64,000 nt of DNA from Clitopilus passeckerianus (lineage: Eukaryota > Basidiomycota > Agaricomycetes > Agaricales > Entolomataceae): assembly GCA_944990035.1 (NCBI GenBank), contig CALYLX010000034.1:744001-808000 (forward strand), written 5' to 3'. The first letter of the stretch is position 1, and the number at the start of each line of letters is the position of its first letter. This document shows positions 44,381 through 58,612 of the stretch, piece by piece. The position numbers were made by a program, and so were the translations under genes. The notes below the pieces were generated by a model, which did no database searches, was not told the DNA's origin, and saw only the letters and a list, made by a program, of their open reading frames with translations.

Positions 44381-45706
44381 ATGCCAGAAACCTCTGGGAA
44401 TGGCATAAGCAAGCAACCTGCGAGTTTCTTTGCAACGACGGCGTTGGTATGTGCTTTCAAGTTGATTTGCAAACTTTTACGAATGATCATTGAACGTAGG
44501 ACCATGCTGCTGCAGGACTTGGAGCTGGAGTCGTCACCACACTATGCATGAACCCACTTGACTTGCTGAAGATTAAGTTTCAAGTAGAGACTGGAAAGCA
44601 ACCTGGAGGGATGGGACGCCATATGTGGTATTCGTTACGGAATATCCGGCAGAGTTACGGATGGAAGGGGCTCTACAGAGGGCTAAGTCCGAATATTGCA
44701 GGGAACGCGTCCAGCTGGGGCCTTTACTTCCTGTTGTGAGTTCTTTGCTATGCCATATTGATTATTCCCTCACCAATGATTGCAGCTATAACATGTTAAA
44801 GAAAAGAGCATCTGGAGGTGACATAAACCAATCTCTATCTGCAGGTGCATACCTATTGTGCTCAGCTCAAGCAAGTCCGCAACTTTACATATAATGCATT
44901 CGCAACGTTTGTTCACCATTCTGCAGGTGCTGTTACTGCCATCATGACGAATCCGTTTTGGCTCATACGGGTCAGAATGTTTACCACCCAGGCAAACTCT
45001 CCGTCGGCGTACCGGGGCTTATGGGGTTGGTGCGATCCTGCTCTCAATTCATTGGCAGTTGAATGAAATACCTTTTTCATGACAGACGGCCTCTCTACCA
45101 TTGTCCGATCGGAAGGAGTACTGGGACTTTTCCGAGGTACATCACTTGCCCTTGTTGGAGTGAGTACAGGGGCGATCCAATTCATGGCCTATGAGAAGAT
45201 GAAGAAGTGGGGCTTTGACCGGAAGAAACGCCAATATCAGAAAGCTGGTTTGGAATGGAATACCGATGCAGATAAATTAGTTCGTGTCTTCCGTTCTTCT
45301 TCCGTCTTCGGCCCTTCTGATAAGCGTTCCGTCCTAGTCCAACGCAGCTTATACCTTCATGTCTATATCGAGCAAAATAACAGCCTTGGTTATTACTTAC
45401 CCTTATCAGGTTGTGCGGTCCCGAATTCAGGTTAGTGATTTACAGGCTTTATCGCAAAGGCTCCACGGTTTAACTGGAGATTTGTAGGATAAGGCATCTT
45501 CCACCTTGTTCCCGAATATACCTACGACTATCAAGCGGACGTGGGCACAAGACGGTGTACGCGGGTTCTACCGGGGACTTGGGACCAATCTAGTGCGCGT
45601 TCTGCCCGGGACATGTGTCACATTTGTGGTGTATGAAAACTTGGCTTGGCTGTTACGCTCGTCAGCTGCACGGAGGGAGGCACGGCAAGAGGAGGAGCTG
45701 GTGTAG
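44381..45706 (+). CDS. Mitochondrial carrier, FAD/folate (SLC25A32, Flx1) type
   Basis: Exons 44381-44446, 44500-44735, 44786-44874, 44927-45025, 45086-45279, 45338-45430, 45488-45706 give 331 residues. The three carrier repeats are seen through their signatures: NPLDLLKIKFQ, then TNPFWLIRVRM, then YPYQVVRSRIQ. Each is followed by the GLYRGL, GLFRGT and GFYRGL glycine-rich motifs at the end of each repeat. An aromatic residue (FW) in place of the usual acidic residue in the second signature, and the PYQVVRSR third signature, are typical of the FAD/folate/pyrimidine branch. It should sit in the inner mitochondrial membrane; the exact substrate is inferred. Confidence 0.88.
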
Positions 45707-45891
45707 AGACATCGGTACTTACCATACTCGTTGTAAACTTTATAATGATGTTGATTAGATTTAACCGCAAAATAGACACAACCTACTTACGCTACGGTCA
45801 TTTCATTTCTTAACTCATGCATTTTGTATGGTTTGGAGCTGTGAATAAGTTGTCAGATTGGGCAAAAATACCAGAATTGCCCAAAAGCATG

Positions 45892-45993
45892 TGCTCCCTG
45901 CAAGGCTCGAACTTGCGACCTCCGGATTACACACTCCGAGTGTGGCATACAATCGTATGAGACCGGCGCTCTAACCAACTGAGCCAAGGAAGC
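45892..45993 (-). tRNA. tRNA-Met (anticodon CAU) with a 27-nt intron
   Basis: On the minus strand, acceptor strands GCTTCCT and AGGGAGC pair over 7 bp (one T-G) with discriminator A. The D arm is GCTC/GAGC and the T arm is GCAAG/CTTGC around TTCGAGC. The anticodon loop reads CTCATAA after removal of a 27-nt intron (45955-45929) located one base 3' of the anticodon, the canonical position. The sequence fits an elongator Met tRNA. The A and B box promoter sequences are internal (GGCTCAGTTGG and GGTTCGA-like). Confidence 0.93.
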
Positions 45994-46811
45994 CTTTGCC
46001 AAACCATTCGAAGAGCGACATCGCCGCCGCCTTTCCCTTCAAGTTCAGCTTGGATTCCTAGGTGTTGAGCCCAATCCCAACAGATGATCCCTTTTAACTC
46101 ATACCTCTATCAACACGGTCTACGTGGAACAAAATCCGCTTGATGTGCGAATCCTCCTTCAGCTAGCTTTCTGGTATCATCCGGAGTGTCCACAGCTGGA
46201 GGTCAGACTCTCCGTGACTTGTCGGACTCGAAGGGACATGAAAAACTGAGGCCCACCGAAAAAGAAAAGGGCCCACGCACCTTGACCGCGTTCCTTGATA
46301 CCGTTGGAGATGAATGACTTACACCGGACTTACTAGCTGTTTCTTATCCTAGACAAACTCCGGGTGTTCAAGCCCAATGATCGTTATTCCTGTTCTCCCT
46401 GAAGAGTTTGTTTTACGGTTTTTCGAACTTACTACACCTGCCCACTGCTGGAAGATTGCTCTGTTATCTATGCCCAAGAGGTGCTATCGAGGATCTTTAA
46501 GCTCTATGGCACTGTACACTGGCTGGTGGCCGTTTGTTTTGCCGAAAAAGAAACTGCGCTTACTCTGAATCGAACGTAGAGCTCTGCGATCGTCTCCTCA
46601 GCGTCATTTCAGCTCAGCCCAGCGGTTCGATTCCAATCTGCCCGCCACTTGTTTGTGTTTGCTATGCTACGAGGCCTTTCATAATGCAGACCACCGGCGT
46701 GGTTCGATTCCTCACCCTCAAACTTTTCCTCTAATTCTGTTATTACATCCCTTGAAGGGGTTTTATAGAAAAATACATATTCTATACCTACAAACCTCCT
46801 TTCTCCGCCCT
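45994..46811. other. Spacer upstream of the cyclin gene
   Basis: No supportable gene. Two GGTTCGATTCC-like B-box matches (near 46622 and 46700) are not accompanied by a foldable tRNA. An open frame leads in phase into the cyclin start. Confidence 0.5.
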
Positions 46812-48310
46812 ATGGCTTCTCGGTCGAGCATTTGTCACCCAGCATCCCTTGCGCCGATGAGCTCGCACGATCCAGCACTGGTACACCTCATGGGCAAGCG
46901 AGTATCGAGAGAGATGATAGAATACGTTGCTCGCCATGCGTCAAATGTCATCCAAATCGAAGGCGAGCATCTATCGCAGCAAGAAGCTCCGACAACGCCA
47001 TCTACCCCTCAAAAGGTGACGTTCATCGACCAAAAGGCGCCCCTACCCCACCAGATGATCTCGCTGGAGAACTTCATCCTCCACCTCGTCAAGTGCTCAA
47101 ATGTGCAGGTTCCGACTCTTCTGACAACGCTGATACTTCTGGAACGCTTGCGGGAAAAGCTACCGCCAATGGCGAAAGGTCCGTAAGCCTCTTACTCCCA
47201 ACGGTCTAATACTAAACCGCCATTTGTAAAATAGGAATACCATGCACGCGTCATCGAGTTTTCTTGGCTACGCTCATTGTCACAGCCAAATACCTTAACG
47301 ACTCCTCGCCAAAGAACTGCCATTGGGCGAACTACTCAGTCATGTTCGACGTCACCGAGATCAACCTTATGGAAAAACAGCTCCTTTTCCTCCTCGATTA
47401 TGATTTACGGTTCGACGAGGCTGAGGCATGCAAGAGTTTTGCGCCGTTTATGGCGTCCAGTGCCATGGAACTCTCAACAAGAGCGAGGGCGCTTGATAGG
47501 GTGACGAAGGCAGGCAGAGCGAGGGCTGAAGCACAGGCGCACCACTCACGCACATCCCCAACACCGACTGGAGAGGGTCCCAAGTCGGTGTCTCCTTTGG
47601 AACCACCCCAATCTTCCTCGCCAGCATCACGCTCAAGCTTAATAAAGAAGCGACCTTCCATGGCAAATGTCAAGAAAGCCTTACTTGTTCTTCCAATGAT
47701 GTGTACCACTGCAAGCACCGATTCGTTATCATCGACATCATCCTCTGAAGTTGGATCTCTGGTTGATGACACTGGATCGTCGTCCTCGTCCTCTGGCTGG
47801 CTAACATCGGATACGGAATGCGACTACTCGGATGAAGATAATGCCGATGTGCAGAGCGTCCATTCTTCTTCTGAGGATGTCGAACTGGCGCAACTAGCAA
47901 TGGCTGATCTAACCATCACGAAAAAGCCCTTTTCTCTTCGGCCGGGTCCTATGTATCCCTCCAAGAAGAACCGAATCGTACAAAACCGCAGTCGAAAGCC
48001 CTCTGATACCTCGTCTGTGCACACCGTGACCGCGCTGTCGCCGCCTGTCCCCCCATCACTTGCTGCAAGACCTGTCCGGGCTCTACAGGAAGCCAAGCGA
48101 ACGCTAGGATCTGCAGTCTCGAGCGGAAAACATGCTCCTTCGAGTAGCGTCGGCTCGCTCATACCAAGCGGTACTGGAAGCTTCCTCAGTCGAATGTTCG
48201 GTACGGGCAAGACCCAGGACAAGGAGCGAAGTGGGAACGAGGTTGGATCTCCCATATATCAATCTACGCCGGCGGGAGTGGTGGCGGCGACGAAGAAGTT
48301 GGTTCAATAG
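46812..48310 (+). CDS. Pho85-type (PCL1/2-like) cyclin
   Basis: Exons 46812-47178 and 47235-48310 give 480 residues. The cyclin box spans about residues 80-215: FILHLVKCSNVQVPTLLTTL, then CTRHRVFLATLIVTAKYLND, then HWANYSVMFDVTEINLMEKQ and LLDYDLRF, the pattern of PCL1/2-class cyclins that bind the Pho85 (CDK5-like) kinase. The C-terminal half is serine and acid rich and probably disordered, with likely phosphorylation and degradation signals. The role is cell-cycle or polarity control, by family. Confidence 0.88.
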
Positions 48311-50715
48311 GGAGGGGCGCTTAGTGGGGTTGGGGCGAGGTTATCTTCTGACAAGCTGGGTTTCTCAGCCCCCGCTTCTTTTAATTCATTTTCTCTGGTC
48401 TACTTGGTGTGCATGGACAACACTATTTATTTCTGACGTGCTAGGCATATATAACTCTCGTTTTTCTTTCGTATTCTCCGAGGACTCTTTGTAGACTCGA
48501 TTTGTGTTTTCGGACTATCCTATCATCCACACGTACATCCTATCATTCCATTAGTTAATGACTTTACGTATCTCATGCCCCACATACTATGTTATGGTAC
48601 ACACTATCCTTAATTTACCAATCACCATTTACTGTACAATCCAGCCACCATCCCCTGATACCATCGATTAAATTTATACCTATCCCAATTAAATACACCT
48701 CGGACCGAGGCAAATTTTTCACCTTCTCCTGAGTAAAATATGGTCGATCAGACCTTACACTCGCCTGGAGACGAGAAGATGGATGAAAAGACCAAGGTGC
48801 AAGTGCCGCGGTAGAAGACGCGTCAGACGACGCGTCGGTCATGATGTGACAATTCCTGTCCTTTGATGGTGGCAGTGCCATTCGGGATCTTTGTCAGTCT
48901 CCTTGGTCCCTAAACAGGAACGGCGGGTCCGTGGTCACGTATTTTATTACAACGCACCACAGGCAGAACCTGCCCCAATTGCCGCTGTGAAGCAGAGGTC
49001 GCATGGACTAGTGACAGGTTCTATGTAAATGTAACTAGACACAGTACAACAGTACTACTACGTAGAAATATCCGAGAGACAAATGGAAATGAGTTAAGGA
49101 ATAGGTCTTGACCGGTACCAGTGGGTGCGTTAAAACCAATGGGTAAATGGCGAAAAAAATCCTTACAAAGGGAAAAAACAAAATGCCAAAACCCCATCGG
49201 AAAAAAGTTACCACTTTCCACAGGGAAGCACGAGAACAAGCAGAAAACTGTGTATAGTCATCATTCCATAGAAGAAACGTGCAGAATCTGAGAGGAACGT
49301 CGATATCTTTGAATACATAGGTTTGCTATGGAAAGTTTGCAATAGGCTTGCTCCTTCCAAGGCTAGAAAACCGTTGTCAAAAAAGCAGAAACCTTTCTCT
49401 GCAAGAACACGCAGATTTCCACGTCCCATACAGTTTTGTACTGGCGCGCCGACTTGTGAAAAGAAGAGCTTTTTGCAATTGGGGAAAGCACAGCCACTTG
49501 TCCAACGGTGACATATCGACAACTAAAGATGTAATAACATCGGAGAGGATAAGAAGTTGAAGGCGCAACACAGCGGAAGGAGAGAGTAATCTGGTCTTAA
49601 CAAAGTAAGATGAAAAACTAGCAGGGAACTCCAATATCTTAGCCAAGGGAGAGTCGCTCTCGGGTTAGCAAGGTCAGCAGGGGAAAAGTGGGTCAAGGCT
49701 GCACAAAACTAAAAATAGCGCAAGGTCATCCAGGAGGCAAAGTAACAATCCAACGAACAGTGCGGGGTGAAAAGCTGCGAGGTTGTATACCGGCGCCTTT
49801 AGCATCGGGCTGAGAAAATCCAGTGGGCAGAAGATAGCAATGGCAGCGGGAATGACGAATCATCAGTGAGACATGCAGGCCCAAAGGTCCCGGTCAAGTA
49901 CAGCTGTCTGAAGGTCATCTGGGCTTCTACGACAGCATCCAGCGAATTTCTTCTACAGACAAGCCCGAGCTAGACGCAGCATTACGCTCACGAAGTTTGA
50001 GAAGTCACCAACAACAGCATCGAGCACGTTCGGAAATCTCCAGATTGATGATGGGGGTAGTAGTAGTGACAAGCCTTTGTCACTGTCAGGATGCCGGAAA
50101 TGAAAACCTGATTATTCGCGCCTCGTTCCTTTCCCGCAAAAACACCTATTTTCTCCGCACGGCCCTGGATGGGGAATCTGTGGAAGTTCAATGGTTGCAG
50201 TGCAACTGATTTCTGACGGGCGCTCCCACATCCAGGTCTCGTTTTGACGGGGGTTGTCCATAATTATGCTGTGCGGCACCTGCCTCGCTTGATTCGTGCT
50301 GTCACTGTCGCCCCGTCGTGCGTTTCGCAGATTTTTATCAGGCTAGAAGCAACAGCAAGCCCCTGAGAGTGGCGGCTCTTTTCACTGTTCCATCGGCTTG
50401 ATGCGACCATGAGGACAACCTTTATGAGCTTGAACAAAATTCTCCTCAGGCTGCTTCCTTCAAATTCCTGGAGGACTCTCAAAACTAATGTGTCTCCTTC
50501 CGTTTGAGTTGATTCTTGTATTTCTGTCTATTTCAATGATATATCCTGTGATTCATGCCCTACTGAGGCAGTCCGGCCCCGATTCATATCAGGAGTAATT
50601 GACATCGCCGTCCCAGGGTCTTCAATTTCAAGAAACAGTTACCTACAAGACGGGGGAAATAACTTCAGTGTGGCGATACTCTTCGGGTCAGCGCCGTACC
50701 TGGCGGAAAGGGGCT
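48311..50715. other. 2.4 kb without a supportable gene
   Basis: It begins with the cyclin 3' end. Open frames up to about 100 codons are present on both strands, but none shows a domain, signal peptide with continuation, or consistent splicing. Confidence 0.55.
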
Positions 50716-50721
50716 TATAAA
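50716..50721 (+). promoter_or_regulatory. TATA box of the eight-cysteine surface protein gene
   Basis: TATAAA 56 bp upstream of the start codon, with CT-rich sequence (TTCTCTTTCTCTG) just before the ATG, as is common in highly expressed fungal genes. Confidence 0.55.
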
Positions 50722-50776
50722 GTGCATCCTTTGAGGCGTGTCTCCCAACTCAGTTGGGTTTTCTCTTTCTCTGATC

Positions 50777-51382
50777 ATGGTCGCACTCGCCACCGTTCTT
50801 TCCGCCTCTGCTACTCTCCTTTTGGCTTCTCTGCAAGGTTTGTCTCATTTCCGGCCAATATAATGTTCACTAAAGTTGATGCTCTCCAGTTGCCGCTCAG
50901 AGTCCCTTTGATACGAGCCAAATTCCTTCTGCTTGCAAGAGCACCTGTACGACCGTGACCACCTCGTTACAGGTAAGCGTATCACTACCGTTTGCCATTG
51001 AACGTCCGTCTAAGTATATCCTCACCCTAGAACTGCCAATCCTCTGGAGCCGCCGCTGCTAACCTCCTCAACTGCATCTGCACCGACGCCAACGCACAAG
51101 CACTCGCCAAATGCTTCGGCTGTGCCGTCGACTTGAAGGATAGTGGCATTGATCAGCCCACCGCCCAGAATGTTATCAACCGTAAGTAAACTTCAACCGA
51201 AACTCCTGAGTTTTGGGAGTAACACCACCATAGAATATATCGATGGCTGCAACAGTGGTGGAATTTCGATCAAGCCTGTTACGGTCACCTCGGGCAAGGA
51301 TAATGGTGCTCTGACCTCCGGATTGGTGAACGTTGGTGCTGTAGCTGCTGCTGGCATGGGCGCCATCTACGCTCTGTTGTAA
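50777..51382 (+). CDS. Secreted eight-cysteine protein with GPI-anchor-like tail (CFEM-like)
   Basis: Exons 50777-50837, 50890-50972, 51031-51181, 51234-51382 give 147 residues. The N-terminal signal peptide (about 1-24) ends near VAAQS. Eight cysteines follow in the order C-X3-C, NC, CIC, KCFGC, GC. A Ser/Gly/Thr-rich linker and a C-terminal hydrophobic stretch (VNVGAVAAAGMGAIYALL) are typical of GPI attachment. Eight cysteines in a small GPI protein recall CFEM surface proteins, but the CFEM aspartate pattern is not exact. Surface or wall location is inferred. Confidence 0.7.
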
Positions 51383-53444
51383 TTTGGAGAGTTTCGTCTA
51401 CTTACAATTATTTCGTGGAAAGTCTACACTAATGTGTAGTCGTATACCCCTATTATTGAGGTAATCAGGGAATTGTCTGCTTTTTACTCGCCTGAGAGTG
51501 AATTGACCTTGCTTCTTTAGAAAACCTTAGAAGGTAGATTGAGATTCACCCTTTCGCACATGTTTTAGTCAACTTTTCATGGGGATGTCTGCTGCCGAAG
51601 TGGCGCAATCTATTGTGAGAAAAACCGGGTTCTACCGGGCGACATAGAAACTTTGCCTTGGCGAAGGAAGCAACACAAATATCCCTTGCTTCCAACGGAA
51701 CGTCTCTCCCACAAATGGTGCAGCATGACACTCAAATTTTGCCCCCCCACCATTGTCTGAGCTCACGTCTTCCTGGAACAACCGCATTTTTAGCAGTACC
51801 GTGAGGGATTCCAAGCAACCTGATGGTGGGGTTTGGCTTCAGAATTAGTGGTCATGTAAAGCCTAGACATACAGTCGTTTGCATTTCAGACCGGAATCTG
51901 AATCGTCTTCACGAAAAGTTTCGAGTGATGCGACCTAAAACGCTAACCGATGCTTAACCATTTAATATTCCTTTTGGGTCAAGCAAGCGAGCAGCGGATG
52001 GCTCTTGCAATCCCCCCAGGATGACGCTAGCCACGTCCGCCGACAATACATTCGCTAGTACTATGTAGTAGTCCCATCACAGTTGTCAACGAACTTTTCC
52101 GTGAAAGCGATTCCAGTTTGGAATGCAAACGACTGTAATCCGTGACATCCAGAATTAAAGTATCCAACGGGTAGTTCCGCTGGCCGCCTGTCAGGGACGC
52201 GGAGGTGAGCGTTGAGCAACAGAGAAAGGTCAAAGATCGACAGCTGTTCCTTGTGCCATGATGGCCTGGTGATATTCAGCTAATGTGCCTCCAGGCTCAT
52301 CGACGGCGGCCGCTGAAGGCACGTAGCTGAAAATCTCTGCCACCAACCTGAGACCGAAGTGCAGAGGAGCGGAATGTTCCAATCGTATACTGTAGAGGGT
52401 CTGCTTGAAATATCGAGAGCTATAACCACCGAGCGATGATCCATATGGCTTGCCAAGGGTCGTTGTGCAATGTCCATTGTGACAAAAATCTCAGAGACTC
52501 AAGACGACTGGGAGCAAGAACAAAGAGTTGTGGCCAATCGTATGAAGGCGAGGGCTAGCCACCAACGGTTTTTTGGTTCCCGCAGTTGCAAACCCAGACT
52601 ACGACGAATACTCAAGAGACATTACCGGTGGTTGTCGCATCAAAGGAGCTCTCGGTGCTCCTGATGAATTCAATCTGCCAGAGGTTACCGTGACGAGAGC
52701 TCAGAGTCGTCACGGATCCCCGAAACATGTGAAGATCTGGGAGGAAGAAGCATGGGGGAATCCGGTTTTTCTATGTTTGCCAGAGGCTTTGTGGCCCGCT
52801 CTCATCCGCAAATCCATCACTTGACATGCAGCTGCGAGAATTGAAAGTCACTGTAAGGTAGCTAGAGTACGACCAAAAGGTCATAACTGTTAAGCTTGGG
52901 CGGAAGGTCACCGGTTCAACACTCGCTCGTCGCTCACATACTACCGTCACCCGGAGTTCCTCCTTATGATTGATTTCGCATTCAACTGATCATTCAAATA
53001 AATAGGGGTGTGGGCATTCTGCTGTGCAATGATCATGGGTAATCATCTGCACTGTCGCATGAACCAATCGTCCGTCGTGCACAGACCAGTCCCCAGAGGG
53101 CCGCCTTTGATCCGATGTGCAAATACTGCTCGATTTCTGATCTCCAGGCTTTTAAATTTGCTTCAATTGACCGACTTTGCACAGAATTTTCGCCTTATAA
53201 TGCTGATTATCGTCCATGTGACGGGCACGCGAAGTCCACGCGAGGCGGACTCTATATGCCAAGATCTTTGCCAAGAATTAAGCTTCAAGAGTTTTGACGA
53301 GTTTGACGACATGCGTCGTCGTGCACCGACGAACACTCGACTCGGAACTCAGCAGAATCACCGAAGTACTTTGCATAGGCCTCTTTCTTCCCGCTTCAAG
53401 AGTGTTCCTCGGTTCTTCTGGCTCTATTCTCGGAGGCGGAAGAG
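51383..53444. other. 2.1 kb without a supportable gene
   Basis: Only short unassigned frames. The last few hundred bases should be the xylanase promoter. Confidence 0.55.
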
Positions 53445-53450
53445 TATAAA
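53445..53450 (+). promoter_or_regulatory. TATA box of the xylanase gene
   Basis: TATAAA 70 bp before the start codon, embedded in GAGTATAAAACC. Confidence 0.6.
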
Positions 53451-53466
53451 ACCTAGATGAGACTAG

Positions 53467-55879
<2,413 letters not shown>

Positions 55880-58091
55880 TTATGATTTTGAGTCGTCTGC
55901 AAGGTCAGTTTTCGAAGGTGGTAGCTTCTCTATGTCAATGACAACTTCCGTTCTTCGCCGCCTGCGGTAATGAAGAAGGACAGTCATTGCTACGAAGAAG
56001 GTACAGCCAACTAATGACACGGCCTGTGGGATTAAGGAGTTACGGCATGAGCCTCGGGAAAACGTGTATAAGGGCTGTCATCACTTACCCCACTGAATAC
56101 GGCAGATTTCCACCACGAGTATTCACTGCCAAGGAGAGCACCGTGTATTGGGGGGCCAACGAGAACACCTAGACCTGGTAGCCGAAGTCAGCTTCACAGC
56201 TCCCTGAGTATGCAAGTATAGTAAGAACGTACCACCGAAAGAGATACCAACACCCATACGCATCCTGTCAAGTTTGAATCAGTACATCAGATTTCTGAGC
56301 TTCTCGAATGCGGCATCCCCTCGGCGTGTGAGATGATAAACATACCCTAGTTCTGAGATGTCATCCGATAATAGGGCGAAAAGAGGGGCGAGCAGTGAGA
56401 TATCTAAAGTAAGAACAGAATAATCAGCCAACTGATCACGGGGGAGATCAAGAGACAACCAAGCCGCAAGTCAGAGCAGGCGTGCACGCAGGGGAGAGGC
56501 CACAGATAGCCGAGCACCAAGTGCAACAGAAGCGGTGGAAGGAAGGAGGAGATACTTACACATCCCAGCAAAGAATCCGAAAATGATAGCAATTACGATG
56601 ACGCTTGCTGCAGTTTTGAGGGCGACCATTGCGAATATCATGACCGCACAGGCAAAGGTGGTCGCGATTGCCATTTTGTCGACTTCGAAGTGGCGCACGA
56701 GGACTCCTGTTGCCAGCCTTCCGACGAAACCCGCTACGCTGAGTATCACCAGCTAAAAATAATTTGAATACTATTAGAAACATGCTAAAAATCCAGAGCA
56801 ATTTCGAACTCACAGCGTAGAATGCGAAGTCTTTGCTAAGGCCGTGGGAGACAGCGTCTAGCTGCAGATAGAAAATCGGGTAGTAGTACCCGAGGAGAAA
56901 AAGCATCGAGCTGTTCCGGGAGACGAGTAAGCGTCCCGGTGTTCAGCGAAGGTAACAATGTACATACCCAACAATGCCAGCAATGTATGCGGTATCTTTC
57001 ATGAACTTCCGTATGCAGACGGAAAGGGCGGGGGTGGGAGTGGAGCTTATTTCAGGCTTAGTCTTCATCATCAAGCAAGCAATGAGGAGAAGTGCGGTGA
57101 TAATCGAGGCTTGTAGGCGAGTGGCGTTGGCAAATCCGAGCGGGCCATTTAGTGTGTTGTTGAGGATTATTGGATGGATAAAGGCACCGAAAGAGGAGCC
57201 GGAAGCGACGACACTCATTGCCATTGCACGGCGTTGGCGGAAGTGGTGCGAAATTATCGCAAGACTTGGGATGTACATCATCCCAGCGCCGAGCCCAAAC
57301 CCTAGGCCATGGGTAAGAAATGCCTGGTGGCGAAAAGCAGAAGCTGTCAGCGCGCAACAACCGGCATCTGAAATGACAGAACTCTACCTGGTAGAAATGG
57401 TTCGGTTTTACGAAGGAGAGGGAGAAAAGGGAAACTGCAATAAGGAATGTGCCACCGTAGCATAGGTGGTAGCTGTACACATGTTAGAATTGTCGAGTGT
57501 AGATGAAGGTACATGGACTTACAAGTAACCTCTATCATAGAGTCTTCCGGACAATAGTCCACATAAGGAGACAAGGCACGCATTAGTGCTGCCGATCCAA
57601 CTAGAACAATGATGCGAGTTTAGCGCGGCACAGGAGCTCCAGACATCGAACATCTTACGCTATCGTCGAGGCGGTCTCATTGGTAATGTAGATCCGAGTA
57701 TAAAAGTCTTAGGGATGGGAAACAGAAATTCCATGAGCTTGACAGCGGACGCAAAGGTGATATAAGGGGATTTACCCTGGTATACTCCGAAAGATGTTGA
57801 GAAGCTGTTCGGAGAGTTAGTGAAAAGTCTTTGAGAACGTTAGCAATGACGACGAACGTACCCAAAGCCACAGAACTGGACTAAAAAACTAATGAGAAAA
57901 AAAAGGTTGTATGTTGAGGGGATCGAACCAGGGAAGCCTTGATGGGGGGTCACTCACGCTCCAGCCACTGCAAGCCAGCCTACCCAACCGCCTTCTTCAA
58001 AGTCGTCCTCCCTGGACTCAGGTTCTGGTGTAATGGTGGCGCCCGCTGGATCCTTCTTTGTTGACTGACCTGCAACGCTGGAGGTTTCCAT
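55880..58091 (-). CDS. MFS transporter, monocarboxylate-permease-like
   Basis: Thirteen exons (minus): 58091-57958, 57888-57862, 57804-57776, 57707-57659, 57600-57523, 57472-57388, 57323-56968, 56910-56814, 56752-56560, 56403-56346, 56264-56233, 56174-56089, 56023-55880; 455 residues. A polar acidic N-terminus is followed by the family start GGWVGWLAVAGAFLVQFCGFGFSTSFGVYQDFY. About twelve hydrophobic helices follow, with the loop HHFRQRRAMAMSVVASGSSFGA between helices 4 and 5, as in fungal MCH/monocarboxylate-porter homologues, and a basic C-terminal tail. Introns are 51-156 bp. Substrate unknown; yeast Mch proteins do not carry classical monocarboxylates. Confidence 0.88.
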
Positions 58092-58612
58092 GCAGCGCAG
58101 CGTCGACGTCGAAGACTGGAAGGAAGAAACTTGCGAGAGTGAGGACGCCAGAGTTGTAACAGTGGGGTGTGTGAACTGGAAGCCCGCAATTCACACCGAC
58201 GTGTTTGTATATATATTTGCTATCGAATCCGAACCCGAACCAAGACTGAGGTAGCTCAGCTGCCAGCGTGGGCTCGAGGGGCGACAGGGAAGCTGATCAC
58301 CCTTTCTAGTAAACTCTGCAATTGATCCCGTTTAATCCCCATTTGAGTAACCGGTGCCGTCGGTAACTTGCGGCAAGTCTCTTACGCGGGGACTCCCGTC
58401 GGTGTGGACTCATGCTCGTTACCCACAGAAAGTCACTTTACATCTTCCTAGAACTACATAAAATACTCCGGAACACTGTCCGAACTCTGAGCTAGTTAGA
58501 AGCAAGGTCATTTGAGCACCCGTAACAACACCGCCAACAACTTCCCGGCGTAAGCCCCTGGATCTACTAGAGAATCTACAACACGGCGGTTTGCATTCAA
58601 TACCTGTCACCT
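58092..58612. other. Promoter and spacer between the MFS gene and the amidohydrolase 3' end
   Basis: TATATATA-like sequence near 58208-58216 lies about 120 bp upstream of the transporter start. No gene is seen. Confidence 0.5.

Noticed and set aside
50599..50958. 119-codon frame overlapping the eight-cysteine gene promoter
   Set aside because: It runs through the TATA box, start codon and first intron of the supported gene.
53008..53460. 150-codon frame upstream of the xylanase
   Set aside because: It has no ATG start or domain, and it covers the xylanase TATA box.
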